Below are positions 49,367 through 57,994 of a stretch of DNA of 64,000 nucleotides, in pieces. The notes beneath the pieces were generated by a model. The model had not been told where the DNA came from. It was given only the letters and a program-made list of their open reading frames with translations, and searched no databases. The translations under genes and the position numbers were made by a program. This stretch comes from Microbacterium maritypicum (GTDB lineage Bacteria > Actinomycetota > Actinomycetes > Actinomycetales > Microbacteriaceae). The first letter of the stretch is position 1; every line of letters begins with the position of its first letter. The stretch lies in NCBI RefSeq assembly GCF_041529975.1, contig NZ_CP168030.1, forward strand, positions 2,604,001 to 2,668,000, in the 5' to 3' direction.

Positions 49367-50890
49367 ATGAACTCTCGAACGACACGCGTGACAAGAGGAC
49401 GCTGCATCACACGCCGACTCGCCCTGGGATTGGTCGCGATCCTCGTAGGGAGCGTGCCGGCGCTGATCGCCACCGCTGCCGCGACTGCGGCGCCCGTGAC
49501 GGCGATCACCGGCGTAGAGATCATGAACGCGCCACCCCTTATGACGGAAACGCCCTACACGGTCGAAGCGACCTGGGCGGTGGATGACACCGCGATGGCG
49601 GGCGACACCTTCAGCCTCGATTTTCCCGATTCGATGTCCGGATACGCGGCGTCCTTCGCACTGCGGGACGACGACGGAGCTGAGGTCGGAAGCTGCGTCG
49701 TCTCGTCCGGGTCTTTCCTCTGCACACTCGGGGACTATGTCGAGACCCACACGAACGTGAGCGGTTCGCTGCACTTCCAGGCACGTTTCACATCTGCATT
49801 CGATGACGAGTCCGTCGTCTTCACCGCGGACAACGGCCTGACGTTCGACATGGCGACTCCCGGCGGCGTGGGCGACAACGCTGCCAGCCTCCCCCAGAGT
49901 CCGGAGAAATGGGGATCCGTCAACTTCGACGGAGAGTCCATGACGTGGGCTCTGAACATCCCGGCCGAGGTCTTGGCGTCGGCCGACGGCCAACCTGTGA
50001 CGATCGTCGATGAGTACGACGAGCAGCTCACCTTCGATCCGGCGGCGACCTCCGCACGCTGGACTCTCGACTCGGACTGGGGCGACGACGTCTGGCACAC
50101 CGTTTCGCACGGCACGGGCGCGGGGACCTACTCCCTCGTCGCGGATGCGGCTTCTCACACTTTCACGGTGACCTTCAACGAACCGGTGACCAGCGATGAC
50201 CGCGTCTACCAGTTCATCACCGTGATGGACTTTCCGTCCGGCGTCCAAGATGGCGAGGCTTTCGGCAACACCATGACGGTCGCCGGTCGTACGGTCACCG
50301 CAAGCCCCGTCACCTACGTCGCGTCCGGAGGTGACGGTGACGGTGACGGTCTCGGTGGGTTCGATGTGACCAAGACCGTGAGCGGGAACGGCGCGAATGC
50401 GGTCGATGGGGCTCAGTACACGATCGACTACTCGTTCATCGTTGCCGGTTCCGCGACGACCGGCGAGTTCGGGCTCACGGATGGCGCGACCGATGGACTC
50501 GTCGACCTGCCCGTGGGTACTGTCGTCACCCTCTCTGAGGCTTCCGCCGCGGGCGAGGACGTCATCTACGGAACGCCGATCTACACCGGTACCGGCGTCA
50601 CCGACAATCGCGACGGCACAGCGACGTTCACGATCACCGACGACACCGTCGCGATCAGCCTGGAGAACCCGGTGTCGCTGGTTCCGACCACGGACCCGCC
50701 TTCGGTCCCCGATTCGCCCGTGAGCCCTGGCACGCCGGGCAGTCCCGGCACGCCGAACGTCCCGGCAGGACAGGACGGCTCACTCGCCGTCACCGGCGCT
50801 GACGCCACTCCCCTGGTTCTGATCGGTGCCGCCACCCTGCTGACAGGCGCCCTTCTCCTGATCGTGCGCAGGGTTCGTCGCAGAGGCTGA
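49367..50890 (+). CDS. Sortase-anchored surface protein with DUF5979-like domain
   Basis: The 507-residue protein has a signal peptide (RR-containing N terminus, hydrophobic core, AxA near residue 43) and an adhesin-like beta-sandwich region of about 300 residues. A DUF5979/SpaA-like domain follows (about 335-445, from FDVTKTVSGNGA), then a proline/serine/glycine linker. The end has the LAVTG sorting motif at 473-477 with a membrane helix and RRVRRRG tail. LAxTG is typical of class E sortases in actinobacteria. Thus it is likely exposed on the cell wall and may bind host or surface ligands. No sortase gene is adjacent. The ATG has GAAGGA at 49356-49361. Confidence 0.85.
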   Translation: MNSRTTRVTRGRCITRRLALGLVAILVGSVPALIATAAATAAPVTAITGVEIMNAPPLMTETPYTVEATWAVDDTAMAGDTFSLDFPDSMSGYAASFALRDDDGAEVGSCVVSSGSFLCTLGDYVETHTNVSGSLHFQARFTSAFDDESVVFTADNGLTFDMATPGGVGDNAASLPQSPEKWGSVNFDGESMTWALNIPAEVLASADGQPVTIVDEYDEQLTFDPAATSARWTLDSDWGDDVWHTVSHGTGAGTYSLVADAASHTFTVTFNEPVTSDDRVYQFITVMDFPSGVQDGEAFGNTMTVAGRTVTASPVTYVASGGDGDGDGLGGFDVTKTVSGNGANAVDGAQYTIDYSFIVAGSATTGEFGLTDGATDGLVDLPVGTVVTLSEASAAGEDVIYGTPIYTGTGVTDNRDGTATFTITDDTVAISLENPVSLVPTTDPPSVPDSPVSPGTPGSPGTPNVPAGQDGSLAVTGADATPLVLIGAATLLTGALLLIVRRVRRRG

Positions 50891-50919
50891 CGGTCCCGGC
50901 CGATGCGAGGATGGGAAGC

Positions 50920-51633
50920 ATGAAGCCCGCCCTCACCATCAACGGCCTGGCCAACGCCCGAGATCTCGGTGGGCTCGAGCGCGTGGACGGAACGACCACG
51001 CCCGATCGCATCTTCATTCGCGCCGAACGTCTCGATGAAGTCGATGCTTCCGGGTGGGAGGCTCTGCTCGCATACGGAGTGCGTACCGTCATCGATCTCC
51101 GTCGCCCCGACGAGTCCAGCGGCGAGGTGCCGTCTCCGCTCGCCCACGTACGGGTGGACCTCGACGGCGACGACGTCGGTTTCTGGGCGCCCTATGAAGC
51201 GGACGGACGGTGGGGAACGCCGCTCTACTACCTGGCACATCTGCAAGAGCTGCCTCATCGCCTCTCTGAGGTGCTCACCGCGCTGGCATCCGCCGACGAT
51301 GGTGCGATCCTCTTCCACTGCTCTGCCGGGTGGGACAGAACGGGGCTCGTAGCCGCGGTGCTCCTCCGTGCGCTCGACGTCACCAGCGATGCAGCTGTTC
51401 GCGACTACATGGGATCGTTCGCGAACGCCGAACGGATGGCGCTCCTGCACCGACGCTCGTTCGAGGTCGAGGAAAGACACCAGATCCTCGGCCGTTTCGG
51501 GCACACACCCGATTCGGCCTTCCGCGACATGTACGAGAACCTTCGCATCGACAACTGGTTCACGGAAGCCGGCCTCGATCGTGAGACGCGCACTGCGATC
51601 ACGACGTGGCGGGGCGCGGTTCCGCGAACCTGA
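50920..51633 (+). CDS. Tyrosine-protein phosphatase (DSP/PtpB-like)
   Basis: The 237-residue protein has the CX5R catalytic motif HCSAGWDRTG (C134, R140) and the N-terminal NARDLGGL loop of the PtpB-like group. An aspartate-rich middle may hold the acid. Targets could be phosphotyrosine or phosphoinositides. The start at ATG 50920 follows a GAGGAT hexamer by 7 nt, similar to the leaderless pattern; an ATG at 50911 is also in frame. Confidence 0.87.
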   Translation: MKPALTINGLANARDLGGLERVDGTTTPDRIFIRAERLDEVDASGWEALLAYGVRTVIDLRRPDESSGEVPSPLAHVRVDLDGDDVGFWAPYEADGRWGTPLYYLAHLQELPHRLSEVLTALASADDGAILFHCSAGWDRTGLVAAVLLRALDVTSDAAVRDYMGSFANAERMALLHRRSFEVEERHQILGRFGHTPDSAFRDMYENLRIDNWFTEAGLDRETRTAITTWRGAVPRT

Positions 51634-51647
51634 TCGCACTCATCGGC

Positions 51648-54005
51648 TCAGGCGCCGACGTACTCCGCGAGGTGCTCCCCCGTCACTGTCGACTTCTGGG
51701 ATACCAGATCCTTCGGCGCTCCCTCGAAGACGACCCGTCCGCCATCGTGGCCGGCGCCAGGGCCGATGTCGATGATCCAGTCGGCATGTGCCATGACCGC
51801 CTGGTGGTGCTCGATGACGATCACGGTCTTCCCCGAGTCGACGAGTCGATCGAGCAGTCCGAGGATCTTGTCGACGTCTGCGAGGTGCAGGCCGGTCGTC
51901 GGCTCGTCGAGCACATAGACGTCGCCCTTCTCCCCCATCTGGATCGCGAGCTTGATCCGCTGGCGTTCGCCGCCCGACAGAGTGGACAGCGGCTGCCCGA
52001 GCGACAGGTACCCGAGCCCCACGTCTTCCATGCGGCCGAGGATCGCCGTGGCGGCGGGGAGCGTGGACTCCCCTTCGCTGAAGAACACTCGCGCCTCGGC
52101 GACTGACAGATCGAGAACCTCGGTGATGTCCTTTCCCGCGAGCTTGTACTCGAGGACGCCTGCCTGGAAGCGCTTGCCGCCGCAGTCCTCACACGGGGTC
52201 TCGATCGTGTCCATGAATCCGAGCTCGGTGATGATGACACCCGCGCCCTTGCACGAGGGGCAGGCGCCCTCGGAGTTGGCGCTGAACAGGGCGGGCTTCA
52301 CACCGTTCGCCTTCGCGAACGCCTTTCGGATCGGTTCGAGCAGCCCCGTGTACGTCGCCGGGTTGCTCCGCCGGGAGCCCTTGATCGCGGCCTGATCGAT
52401 CGCCACGACTCCGTCGCGCTTCGACACCGAGCCGTGGATGAGCGAGCTCTTTCCCGACCCGGCGACGCCGGTCACGACAGTGAGGACACCGGTGGGGATG
52501 TCGACATCGACGTTCTGCAGGTTGTTGGCCGTGGCGCCACGCACCTCGATCGCCCCCGATGCCGACCGCACAGCATCCTTCAGCTGCGCCCGGTCATCGA
52601 GGTGGTCTCCCGTCTTGGTGCCGCTCGCCTTCAATCCCTCGACCGTGCCTTCGAAGCAGATCTCTCCACCGGCGCTTCCCGCGCCCGGACCCAGATCGAC
52701 GACATGGTCCCCGATCGCGATGGTCTCCGGTTTGTGTTCGACGACCAGGACGGTGTTGCCCTTGTCGCGCAGCTGGAGCAGCAGTCCGTTCATGCGCTGG
52801 ATGTCGTGCGGGTGCAAACCGATGGTCGGCTCGTCGAAGACGTACGTGATGTCGGTCAGGGACGAGCCGAGGTGACGCAACATCTTGATCCGCTGCGCCT
52901 CTCCCCCGGACAATGTGCCCGACGGTCGCTCCAGACTGAGGTATCCCAGGCCGAGCGTCACGAAGGCGTCCAGGTTCGCGCTGAGCGCCTGGAGCAGCGG
53001 TCCGGCTCCGGGAAGATCGAGTCCGCGGACCCAGGCGGCGAGGTCCGTGACCTGCATCCGGCAGGCGTCGGCGATGCTGATGCCGTCGATCTTCGAGGAA
53101 CGCGCGCCCTCCGTCAGCCGGGTCCCATCGCACTCGGGACAGACCGCGAACGTGGCGACGCGCTCGACGAAGGCGCGGATGTGCGGCTGCAACGCGTCGA
53201 GATCCTTCGAGAGCATCGCCTTCGTGATCTTCGGAATCAGACCCTCATAGGTCATGTTGATCCCCGAGATCTTCACCTTCGTCACCTCGCCGTAGAGGAA
53301 GAGATGGCGCTGTTTCTCGGTGAACTGCGCGATCGGCTTGTCGGCGGGGTAGAACCCGGACTGCGAGAACCCCTTCACCATCCAGCCGTCAGCGGTGTAT
53401 CCCGGCACCATGATCGCGCCCTCGTCGAGCGACTTCGACTCATCGACGATCTGAGCCAGGTCGAGGTCGGAGACTGCTCCCCTGCCCTCGCACCGTGGGC
53501 ACATGCCCCCGAGGTAGATCGCATCCTTCACGATCTTCTTCTCTCCCCCGGGCCCGGTCATCACTCCGCTGGCCTTCTGGGTGGGGATGTTGAAGGAGAA
53601 CGCCGTCGGACCGCCGATGTACGGCTGGCCGAGCTTGCTGAACAGGATGCGGAGCATCGCGTTCGCATCGGTGACGGTACCGACGGTCGACCGCGGGTTC
53701 GCGCCGAGACGCTCCTGGTCGACGATGATCGCGGTGGTCAGTCCCTCCAGGACGTCGACATCCGGGCGCGGCACCGACGGCATGAACCCCTGCACGAACG
53801 CGCTGTAAGTCTCATCGATCATGCGCCGAGACTCGGCGGCGATCGTGTCGAAGACGAGCGAGCTCTTGCCCGACCCTGACACCCCGGTGAAGACCGTCAG
53901 CCGCCGCTTCGGGATGTCGACGCTCACGTCTTTCAGATTGTTCTCACGTGCGCCCTGCACGCGGATCAGGTCATGGGTGTCCGCGGGGTGCTGGTCGTCG
54001 GTCAT
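51648..54005 (-). CDS. UvrA-like ABC ATPase (class II/DrrC-like)
   Basis: The 785-residue protein has two ABC domains with Walker A GVSGSGKSS and GVAGSGKSS, LSGGEAQRIK and LSGGERQRIK signatures, DEPTIGLHPHD and DEPTTGLHLAD Walker B motifs, and CxxC zinc pairs (CPRCEGRG, CPECDG, CPSCKGAG, CEDCGG). It is shorter than UvrA (about 950) and resembles the drug-resistance group of UvrA homologues such as DrrC. It may remove DNA-bound drugs rather than act in standard nucleotide excision repair. It is the third gene of an AraC-VOC-UvrA-like unit. Confidence 0.88.
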   Translation of the reverse strand: MTDDQHPADTHDLIRVQGARENNLKDVSVDIPKRRLTVFTGVSGSGKSSLVFDTIAAESRRMIDETYSAFVQGFMPSVPRPDVDVLEGLTTAIIVDQERLGANPRSTVGTVTDANAMLRILFSKLGQPYIGGPTAFSFNIPTQKASGVMTGPGGEKKIVKDAIYLGGMCPRCEGRGAVSDLDLAQIVDESKSLDEGAIMVPGYTADGWMVKGFSQSGFYPADKPIAQFTEKQRHLFLYGEVTKVKISGINMTYEGLIPKITKAMLSKDLDALQPHIRAFVERVATFAVCPECDGTRLTEGARSSKIDGISIADACRMQVTDLAAWVRGLDLPGAGPLLQALSANLDAFVTLGLGYLSLERPSGTLSGGEAQRIKMLRHLGSSLTDITYVFDEPTIGLHPHDIQRMNGLLLQLRDKGNTVLVVEHKPETIAIGDHVVDLGPGAGSAGGEICFEGTVEGLKASGTKTGDHLDDRAQLKDAVRSASGAIEVRGATANNLQNVDVDIPTGVLTVVTGVAGSGKSSLIHGSVSKRDGVVAIDQAAIKGSRRSNPATYTGLLEPIRKAFAKANGVKPALFSANSEGACPSCKGAGVIITELGFMDTIETPCEDCGGKRFQAGVLEYKLAGKDITEVLDLSVAEARVFFSEGESTLPAATAILGRMEDVGLGYLSLGQPLSTLSGGERQRIKLAIQMGEKGDVYVLDEPTTGLHLADVDKILGLLDRLVDSGKTVIVIEHHQAVMAHADWIIDIGPGAGHDGGRVVFEGAPKDLVSQKSTVTGEHLAEYVGA

Positions 54006-54032
54006 CTGCGTCCTTCGTGAATCGGAGAGTGT

Positions 54033-54452
54033 TCAGGCTGCTTGATTGATACGCAGCAGGTTGCCCGCGGGGTCGCGGAACGCGCAGTCGCGCACGCCGT
54101 ACGGCTGATCCATCGGCTCCTGCACGACGTCGGCACCGCTGTCGACGAGGCGGGAGAACAGATCGTCGACGTCATCGCTCGCGAGGGTCAGCGCCGCGTA
54201 GCTGCCCTTGGCGATGAGCTCGAGTATCGTCTGACGCTCGGTCTCCGTGATCCCCGGGTCGGTTGCCGGCGGATGCAGCACGATCGAGGTCTCCGGCTGA
54301 CCCTCGGGACCGACCGTGAGCCAGCGGAGACCGTCGTAGCCGACGTCGTTGCGCACCTCGAACCCGAGGGCGTCCCGGTAGAAGGCGAGAGCGGCCTCGG
54401 CGTCGGTGTGGGGAAGGAAGGCGTAATGGATGCTGATCTTCATGGTGTTCAC
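54033..54452 (-). CDS. VOC family protein
   Basis: The 139-residue protein has two VOC modules: SIHYAFLPHTDAEAALAFYRDALGF and YAALTLASDDVDDLFSRLVDSGADV, ending in DPAGNLLRINQ. This is the form of bleomycin-binding and glyoxalase-like proteins. The start overlaps the AraC-type regulator by ATGA; the UvrA-like gene follows after 27 nt. Confidence 0.85.
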   Translation of the reverse strand: MNTMKISIHYAFLPHTDAEAALAFYRDALGFEVRNDVGYDGLRWLTVGPEGQPETSIVLHPPATDPGITETERQTILELIAKGSYAALTLASDDVDDLFSRLVDSGADVVQEPMDQPYGVRDCAFRDPAGNLLRINQAA

Positions 54453-54889
54453 GTTAGATGCGTGTCGGTGCGCGGTGCTTCTTGATTCCTGATCGGTCTG
54501 GTGACCTGCTTCACCTGGAACGAGGGAATCCCCTCGACGTTCGCGGCGCGTTCACGGTACACGCTGGGTGGGACACCCACCAGCTCCGAGAATCTCGTGC
54601 TGAAGGTTCCGAGCGACGAACACCCGACTTCGAAGCACACTTCCGTCACCGTGAGGTCTCCGCGTCGCAGCAGTGCCATCGCGCGTTCGATCCGACGCGT
54701 CATCAGATAGGAGTAAGGCGACTCGCCGTATGCCTCCCGGAAGCACCGGCTGAGGTGCCCCGCCGACATGTGCACTCCGCGTGCGAGCGCCTCCACATCG
54801 AGGGGTTTCGCGTACTCCCGATCGATCCGGTCTCTGACCTTGCGCATCACGATGAGCTCGCGCAAACGCGTCTCGTCCGGGCCTGTCAC
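54449..54889 (-). CDS. AraC-family transcriptional regulator
   Basis: The 146-residue protein consists mainly of the AraC DNA-binding domain with two helix-turn-helix motifs: VEALARGVHMSAGHLSRCFRE and TEVCFEVGCSSLGTFSTRFSELVG. It lacks the N-terminal ligand domain, so sensing must be through another route. The GTG at 54889 has a CAGGAT hexamer 6 nt upstream on its strand. As the first gene of the operon, it probably regulates its own unit. Confidence 0.87.
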   Translation of the reverse strand: MTGPDETRLRELIVMRKVRDRIDREYAKPLDVEALARGVHMSAGHLSRCFREAYGESPYSYLMTRRIERAMALLRRGDLTVTEVCFEVGCSSLGTFSTRFSELVGVPPSVYRERAANVEGIPSFQVKQVTRPIRNQEAPRTDTHLT

Positions 54890-55029
54890 CCGTCGATCCT
54901 GTCATGTCGCCCCGAGTCCGGCGATTACTTCGAGCAACACGGTCGGCGGAGCTTGCCCCACGTCCGCCTGCGAGAGCGCTACCCTGAGGGTGCATCCTCA
55001 CAGGAACTTCTCAGAAAGGGGTCCCCACC

Positions 55030-55626
55030 ATGTCTGAACCACTCACCCAGGCGAAGTCACTGTTCAAGTCGATCCGTGTCTCGCTGGCCGTAGCGGGCGT
55101 TCTCGCTCTCCTCGCCGGAATCGTCCTCCTGGTCTGGCCGGTGAAGTCCGCGGTCATCGTGACGGCGATCTTCGCCTCCTACCTCGTCATCGCCGGCCTG
55201 GTCTACATCGGCCTCGGGATCTTCTCGGGCGCGAAGGGCGGATGGGCTCGCGTCGGACACATCGTCCTCGGCCTGCTCTACGTCGTCGCCGGCGTCATCG
55301 CGTTCTTCAACTTGAGCGCCGCGGCGGCAACGCTGGCCTTCGTCGTCGTGATCTTCATCGGTGTCAGCTGGATCGTCGACGGCGTCGTCGCCCTGACGCT
55401 CCTCGGCAGCGACGGCTCGCGGGTCTGGACCGTCCTGTACGCCATCCTCAGCATCATCGCGGGAATCATCGTGCTGTTCTCGCCGCTGATCGCCGGGTTC
55501 GCCTTCTGGCTGCTGCTCGGCATCTCGCTGATCGTGCTCGGAATCATCCAGATCGTGCGTGCCATCACGCTCGGCAAGGATGAGAAGGAGTACGTCGCCG
55601 CCGTCCAGGGAGAGCCCGTCAGCTGA
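55030..55626 (+). CDS. HdeD-like (DUF308) membrane protein
   Basis: The 198-residue protein has six predicted helices with the DUF308/HdeD pattern of paired helices (AGVLALLAGIVLLVWP, GLLYVVAGVIAFF, AILSIIAGIIVLFSP). HdeD in E. coli is linked to acid resistance; here the function is uncertain. The ATG has AAAGGGG at 55015-55021 and a TACCCT hexamer at 54980-54985. A perfect terminator follows. Confidence 0.88.
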   Translation: MSEPLTQAKSLFKSIRVSLAVAGVLALLAGIVLLVWPVKSAVIVTAIFASYLVIAGLVYIGLGIFSGAKGGWARVGHIVLGLLYVVAGVIAFFNLSAAAATLAFVVVIFIGVSWIVDGVVALTLLGSDGSRVWTVLYAILSIIAGIIVLFSPLIAGFAFWLLLGISLIVLGIIQIVRAITLGKDEKEYVAAVQGEPVS

Positions 55627-55644
55627 CGTCTCCCCCCATCGCCG

Positions 55645-55682
55645 AATCGGCCCCGTCCTGCGTCAGCAGGACGGGGCCGATT
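55645..55682. terminator. Bidirectional terminator between convergent genes
   Basis: Perfect 17-bp stem: AATCGGCCCCGTCCTGC (55645-55661) and its complement (55666-55682) with a GTCA loop. It lies between HdeD-like (+) and SDR (-) stops and can act in both directions. Confidence 0.85.
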
Positions 55683-55693
55683 CTCGTCTGCGG

Positions 55694-56458
55694 CTACTCG
55701 GCGACGAACGCGCTCACATCTCCGACGAGCCGCGTGTTGTCGGAGGGCACCGGGTCGACCGCGGCCTTGGCCACCTCGGCGGCGAATTCGGAGACGTTGT
55801 AGAGCTTGCCGGCCGATTCCCGGCGTTCGGCGATCGCGCCCGGGTTCGCCCGCTCCAGCAGGGTGGCGGTGATCGTGCCCTCGATCATGTCGCCGGAGAC
55901 GACCGTGAAGCCGATCCCCTTCTCGGCGAGAGCCGGGATGAGCTCACGGAGTGCATCCTCCCCCGCTCGCTTCGACAGGGCTACCGGTTCGTACTCCGGC
56001 ATGGTGGGTGTCGTCCGGATGAAGTGCGCCTGGTGGCTGGTGACGAATACGACGCGCGCCCCGTCGCCCAACAGAGGGGTCGCCGCGTTCAGCACGTTGA
56101 GCTGCGCATCCCGGTTGAGCGTGAGCGCGTAGTCCTCGGCCATCCCCGACTCCATGCCACCGGAGGCGTTCAGTACGAGGACATCCAGACGTCCGTACTC
56201 CGCGCGGACGGCGTCGAACATCTGGGCCACGGATGCGGGATCGGTGAGGTCGGCCCCCACCACGAGCGCCCGACGTCCGAGCTCGCGCAGCTGCGCGGCG
56301 AGCTTCTCGGCGCGCGGTGCCTTGTTGCGGAAGTTGATGACGACATCCGCGCCGGCCTCGGCGAGGTAGCGGACGGTGTCTGCGCCGATCCCGCGTGATG
56401 AGCCGGTGACGAGCGCCACCTTGCCGTCGAGGGAACCTGCGGGAAGAACGTCGGTCAC
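55694..56458 (-). CDS. SDR-family oxidoreductase with altered active site
   Basis: The 254-residue protein has the NAD(P)-binding TGSSRGIG (residues 19-26) and NASGG, with an active-site serine in VTSHQAH. The usual YxxxK is VALSK here: the tyrosine position is valine, and the nearest tyrosine is three residues further away. Activity may use a different residue or be lost. NFRNK after beta-2 suggests NADP use. Substrate unknown. Confidence 0.85.
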   Translation of the reverse strand: MTDVLPAGSLDGKVALVTGSSRGIGADTVRYLAEAGADVVINFRNKAPRAEKLAAQLRELGRRALVVGADLTDPASVAQMFDAVRAEYGRLDVLVLNASGGMESGMAEDYALTLNRDAQLNVLNAATPLLGDGARVVFVTSHQAHFIRTTPTMPEYEPVALSKRAGEDALRELIPALAEKGIGFTVVSGDMIEGTITATLLERANPGAIAERRESAGKLYNVSEFAAEVAKAAVDPVPSDNTRLVGDVSAFVAE

Positions 56459-56568
56459 GGTGACTCCTCATGATGCGCGAAAAGGCCGTGATCGCACGGC
56501 TCACTCACACTATCAAGGGAGCGCTGTGGCACCCGGATCGGCGGTCCCCCGCGTGATACGTTGACCAC

Positions 56569-56576
56569 AAAGGAGG
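56569..56576 (+). promoter_or_regulatory. Very strong Shine-Dalgarno before the NfeD gene
   Basis: AAAGGAGG, nearly complementary to the end of 16S rRNA, lies 4 nt before the ATG; TACGTT at 56557-56562 is a possible -10, but too close for the same leader. Confidence 0.5.
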
Positions 56577-56580
56577 CCGC

Positions 56581-57054
56581 ATGGACAACTTCACGACATT
56601 CGTCACGTTCATCGACCAATGGGCTTGGATCGGCTGGCTGGTCCTGATCGCCGTGTTCCTCGTCATCGAGATGCTCTCGTTGGACTTCACGTTCCTCATG
56701 CTCAGCTTCGGCAGTGTCGTCGGACTGGTGACCGATCTGCTGGGTGTCCCGGTCTGGGTGCAGGTGATCATCGCGGCCGTGGCGGCGGCAGCGTTCATCC
56801 TCTTCCTCCGACCGCCGTTGCTCAAGCGCCTCCGGCGCGGCGAAGACCCGACGAAGTCCAACGTGGACGCTCTCGTCGATCTGCGCGGCATCGCGCTGGC
56901 CGAGATCACGCAGATCTCCGGCCAGGCGAAGCTCGCCAACGGCGACACCTGGACCGCGCGCACCGCTACGCCGGTCGCCATCCCTCAGGGAGCCCCGATC
57001 GCCGTGAGCGCGATCAACGGCGCGACCGCCATCGTCCGACCCGTCAACGACTAG
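56581..57054 (+). CDS. NfeD-like membrane protein
   Basis: The 157-residue protein has two or three N-terminal helices (about residues 15-35 and 38-78) and a C-terminal OB-fold-like domain with GIALAEITQISGQAKLANGDTW, as in short NfeD proteins. NfeD pairs with SPFH proteins to order membrane domains. The stop overlaps the Shine-Dalgarno of the SPFH gene (TAGGAGA). Confidence 0.88.
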   Translation: MDNFTTFVTFIDQWAWIGWLVLIAVFLVIEMLSLDFTFLMLSFGSVVGLVTDLLGVPVWVQVIIAAVAAAAFILFLRPPLLKRLRRGEDPTKSNVDALVDLRGIALAEITQISGQAKLANGDTWTARTATPVAIPQGAPIAVSAINGATAIVRPVND

Positions 57055-57064
57055 GAGAACCCCC

Positions 57065-57994
57065 TTGGACGACGCATCGTTCATTCCCGCAGCGATCGGC
57101 TGGATCCTCGCCATCGCGGTGATCATCTTCGTGGTGGTCACCGTCGCACGCGCCATCAGGATCATCCCTCAGGCGACGGCCGGCGTCGTCGAACGCCTCG
57201 GCCGCTATCACAAGACCCTCACCCCCGGACTCAACATCCTGGTCCCCTTCATCGACCGGCTCCGGCCGCTGATCGACATGCGTGAGCAGGTCGTCTCGTT
57301 CCCGCCGCAGCCGGTGATCACCGAGGACAACCTCGTCGTCTCGATCGACACGGTCGTGTACTTCCAGGTGACGGATGCCCGCGCGGCGACGTATGAGATC
57401 GCCAACTACCTCGGCGCCGTCGAGCAGCTCACCACGACGACGCTGCGAAACGTCGTCGGTGGCCTCAACCTCGAGGAAGCCCTGACCAGCCGTGACAACA
57501 TCAACGGCCAGCTCCGGGTGGTGCTCGACGAGGCGACCGGCAAGTGGGGCATCCGCGTGGGCCGCGTCGAGCTCAAGGCGATCGATCCGCCCATCTCCAT
57601 TCAGGACTCCATGGAGAAGCAGATGCGCGCTGAGCGTGACCGCCGCGCCGCGATCCTGACGGCGGAGGGCACCAAGCAGTCGGCGATCCTCGAGGCGGAA
57701 GGCGCTCGCCAGGCCGAGATCCTCCGAGCCGAGGGTGACAAGCAGGCCGCCGTCCTCCGCGCCCAGGGCGAGGCCGAGGCGATCCAGAACGTCTTCACCG
57801 CCATCCACCAGGGCGCGCCCGACGACAAGCTCCTCGCCTACCAGTACCTCCAGATGCTGCCGAAGATCAGCGAGGGACAGTCCAACAAGCTGTGGATCAT
57901 CCCGAGTGAGCTCACCGAGGCGCTCAAGGGCATCGGCAGCGCATTCACTCCGAAGCCGGGTCAGGGCCCGACGAACACGCTTCCCGGCGCGTGA
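57065..57994 (+). CDS. SPFH/stomatin-like protein
   Basis: The 309-residue protein has an N-terminal membrane helix (about 7-27), a SPFH domain beginning RIIPQATAGVVERLGRYHKT, and a coiled coil of repeated AEG and AEAxR units (about 190-250). These proteins scaffold membranes and may act with NfeD. The start is TTG at 57065, preceded by AGGAGA at 57053-57058. It overlaps the GDPD gene by GTGA. Confidence 0.92.
   Translation: MDDASFIPAAIGWILAIAVIIFVVVTVARAIRIIPQATAGVVERLGRYHKTLTPGLNILVPFIDRLRPLIDMREQVVSFPPQPVITEDNLVVSIDTVVYFQVTDARAATYEIANYLGAVEQLTTTTLRNVVGGLNLEEALTSRDNINGQLRVVLDEATGKWGIRVGRVELKAIDPPISIQDSMEKQMRAERDRRAAILTAEGTKQSAILEAEGARQAEILRAEGDKQAAVLRAQGEAEAIQNVFTAIHQGAPDDKLLAYQYLQMLPKISEGQSNKLWIIPSELTEALKGIGSAFTPKPGQGPTNTLPGA

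Noticed and set aside
52434..53879. A 481-codon plus-strand frame over the UvrA-like gene
   Set aside because: Antisense shadow; the minus strand has two complete ABC signatures.
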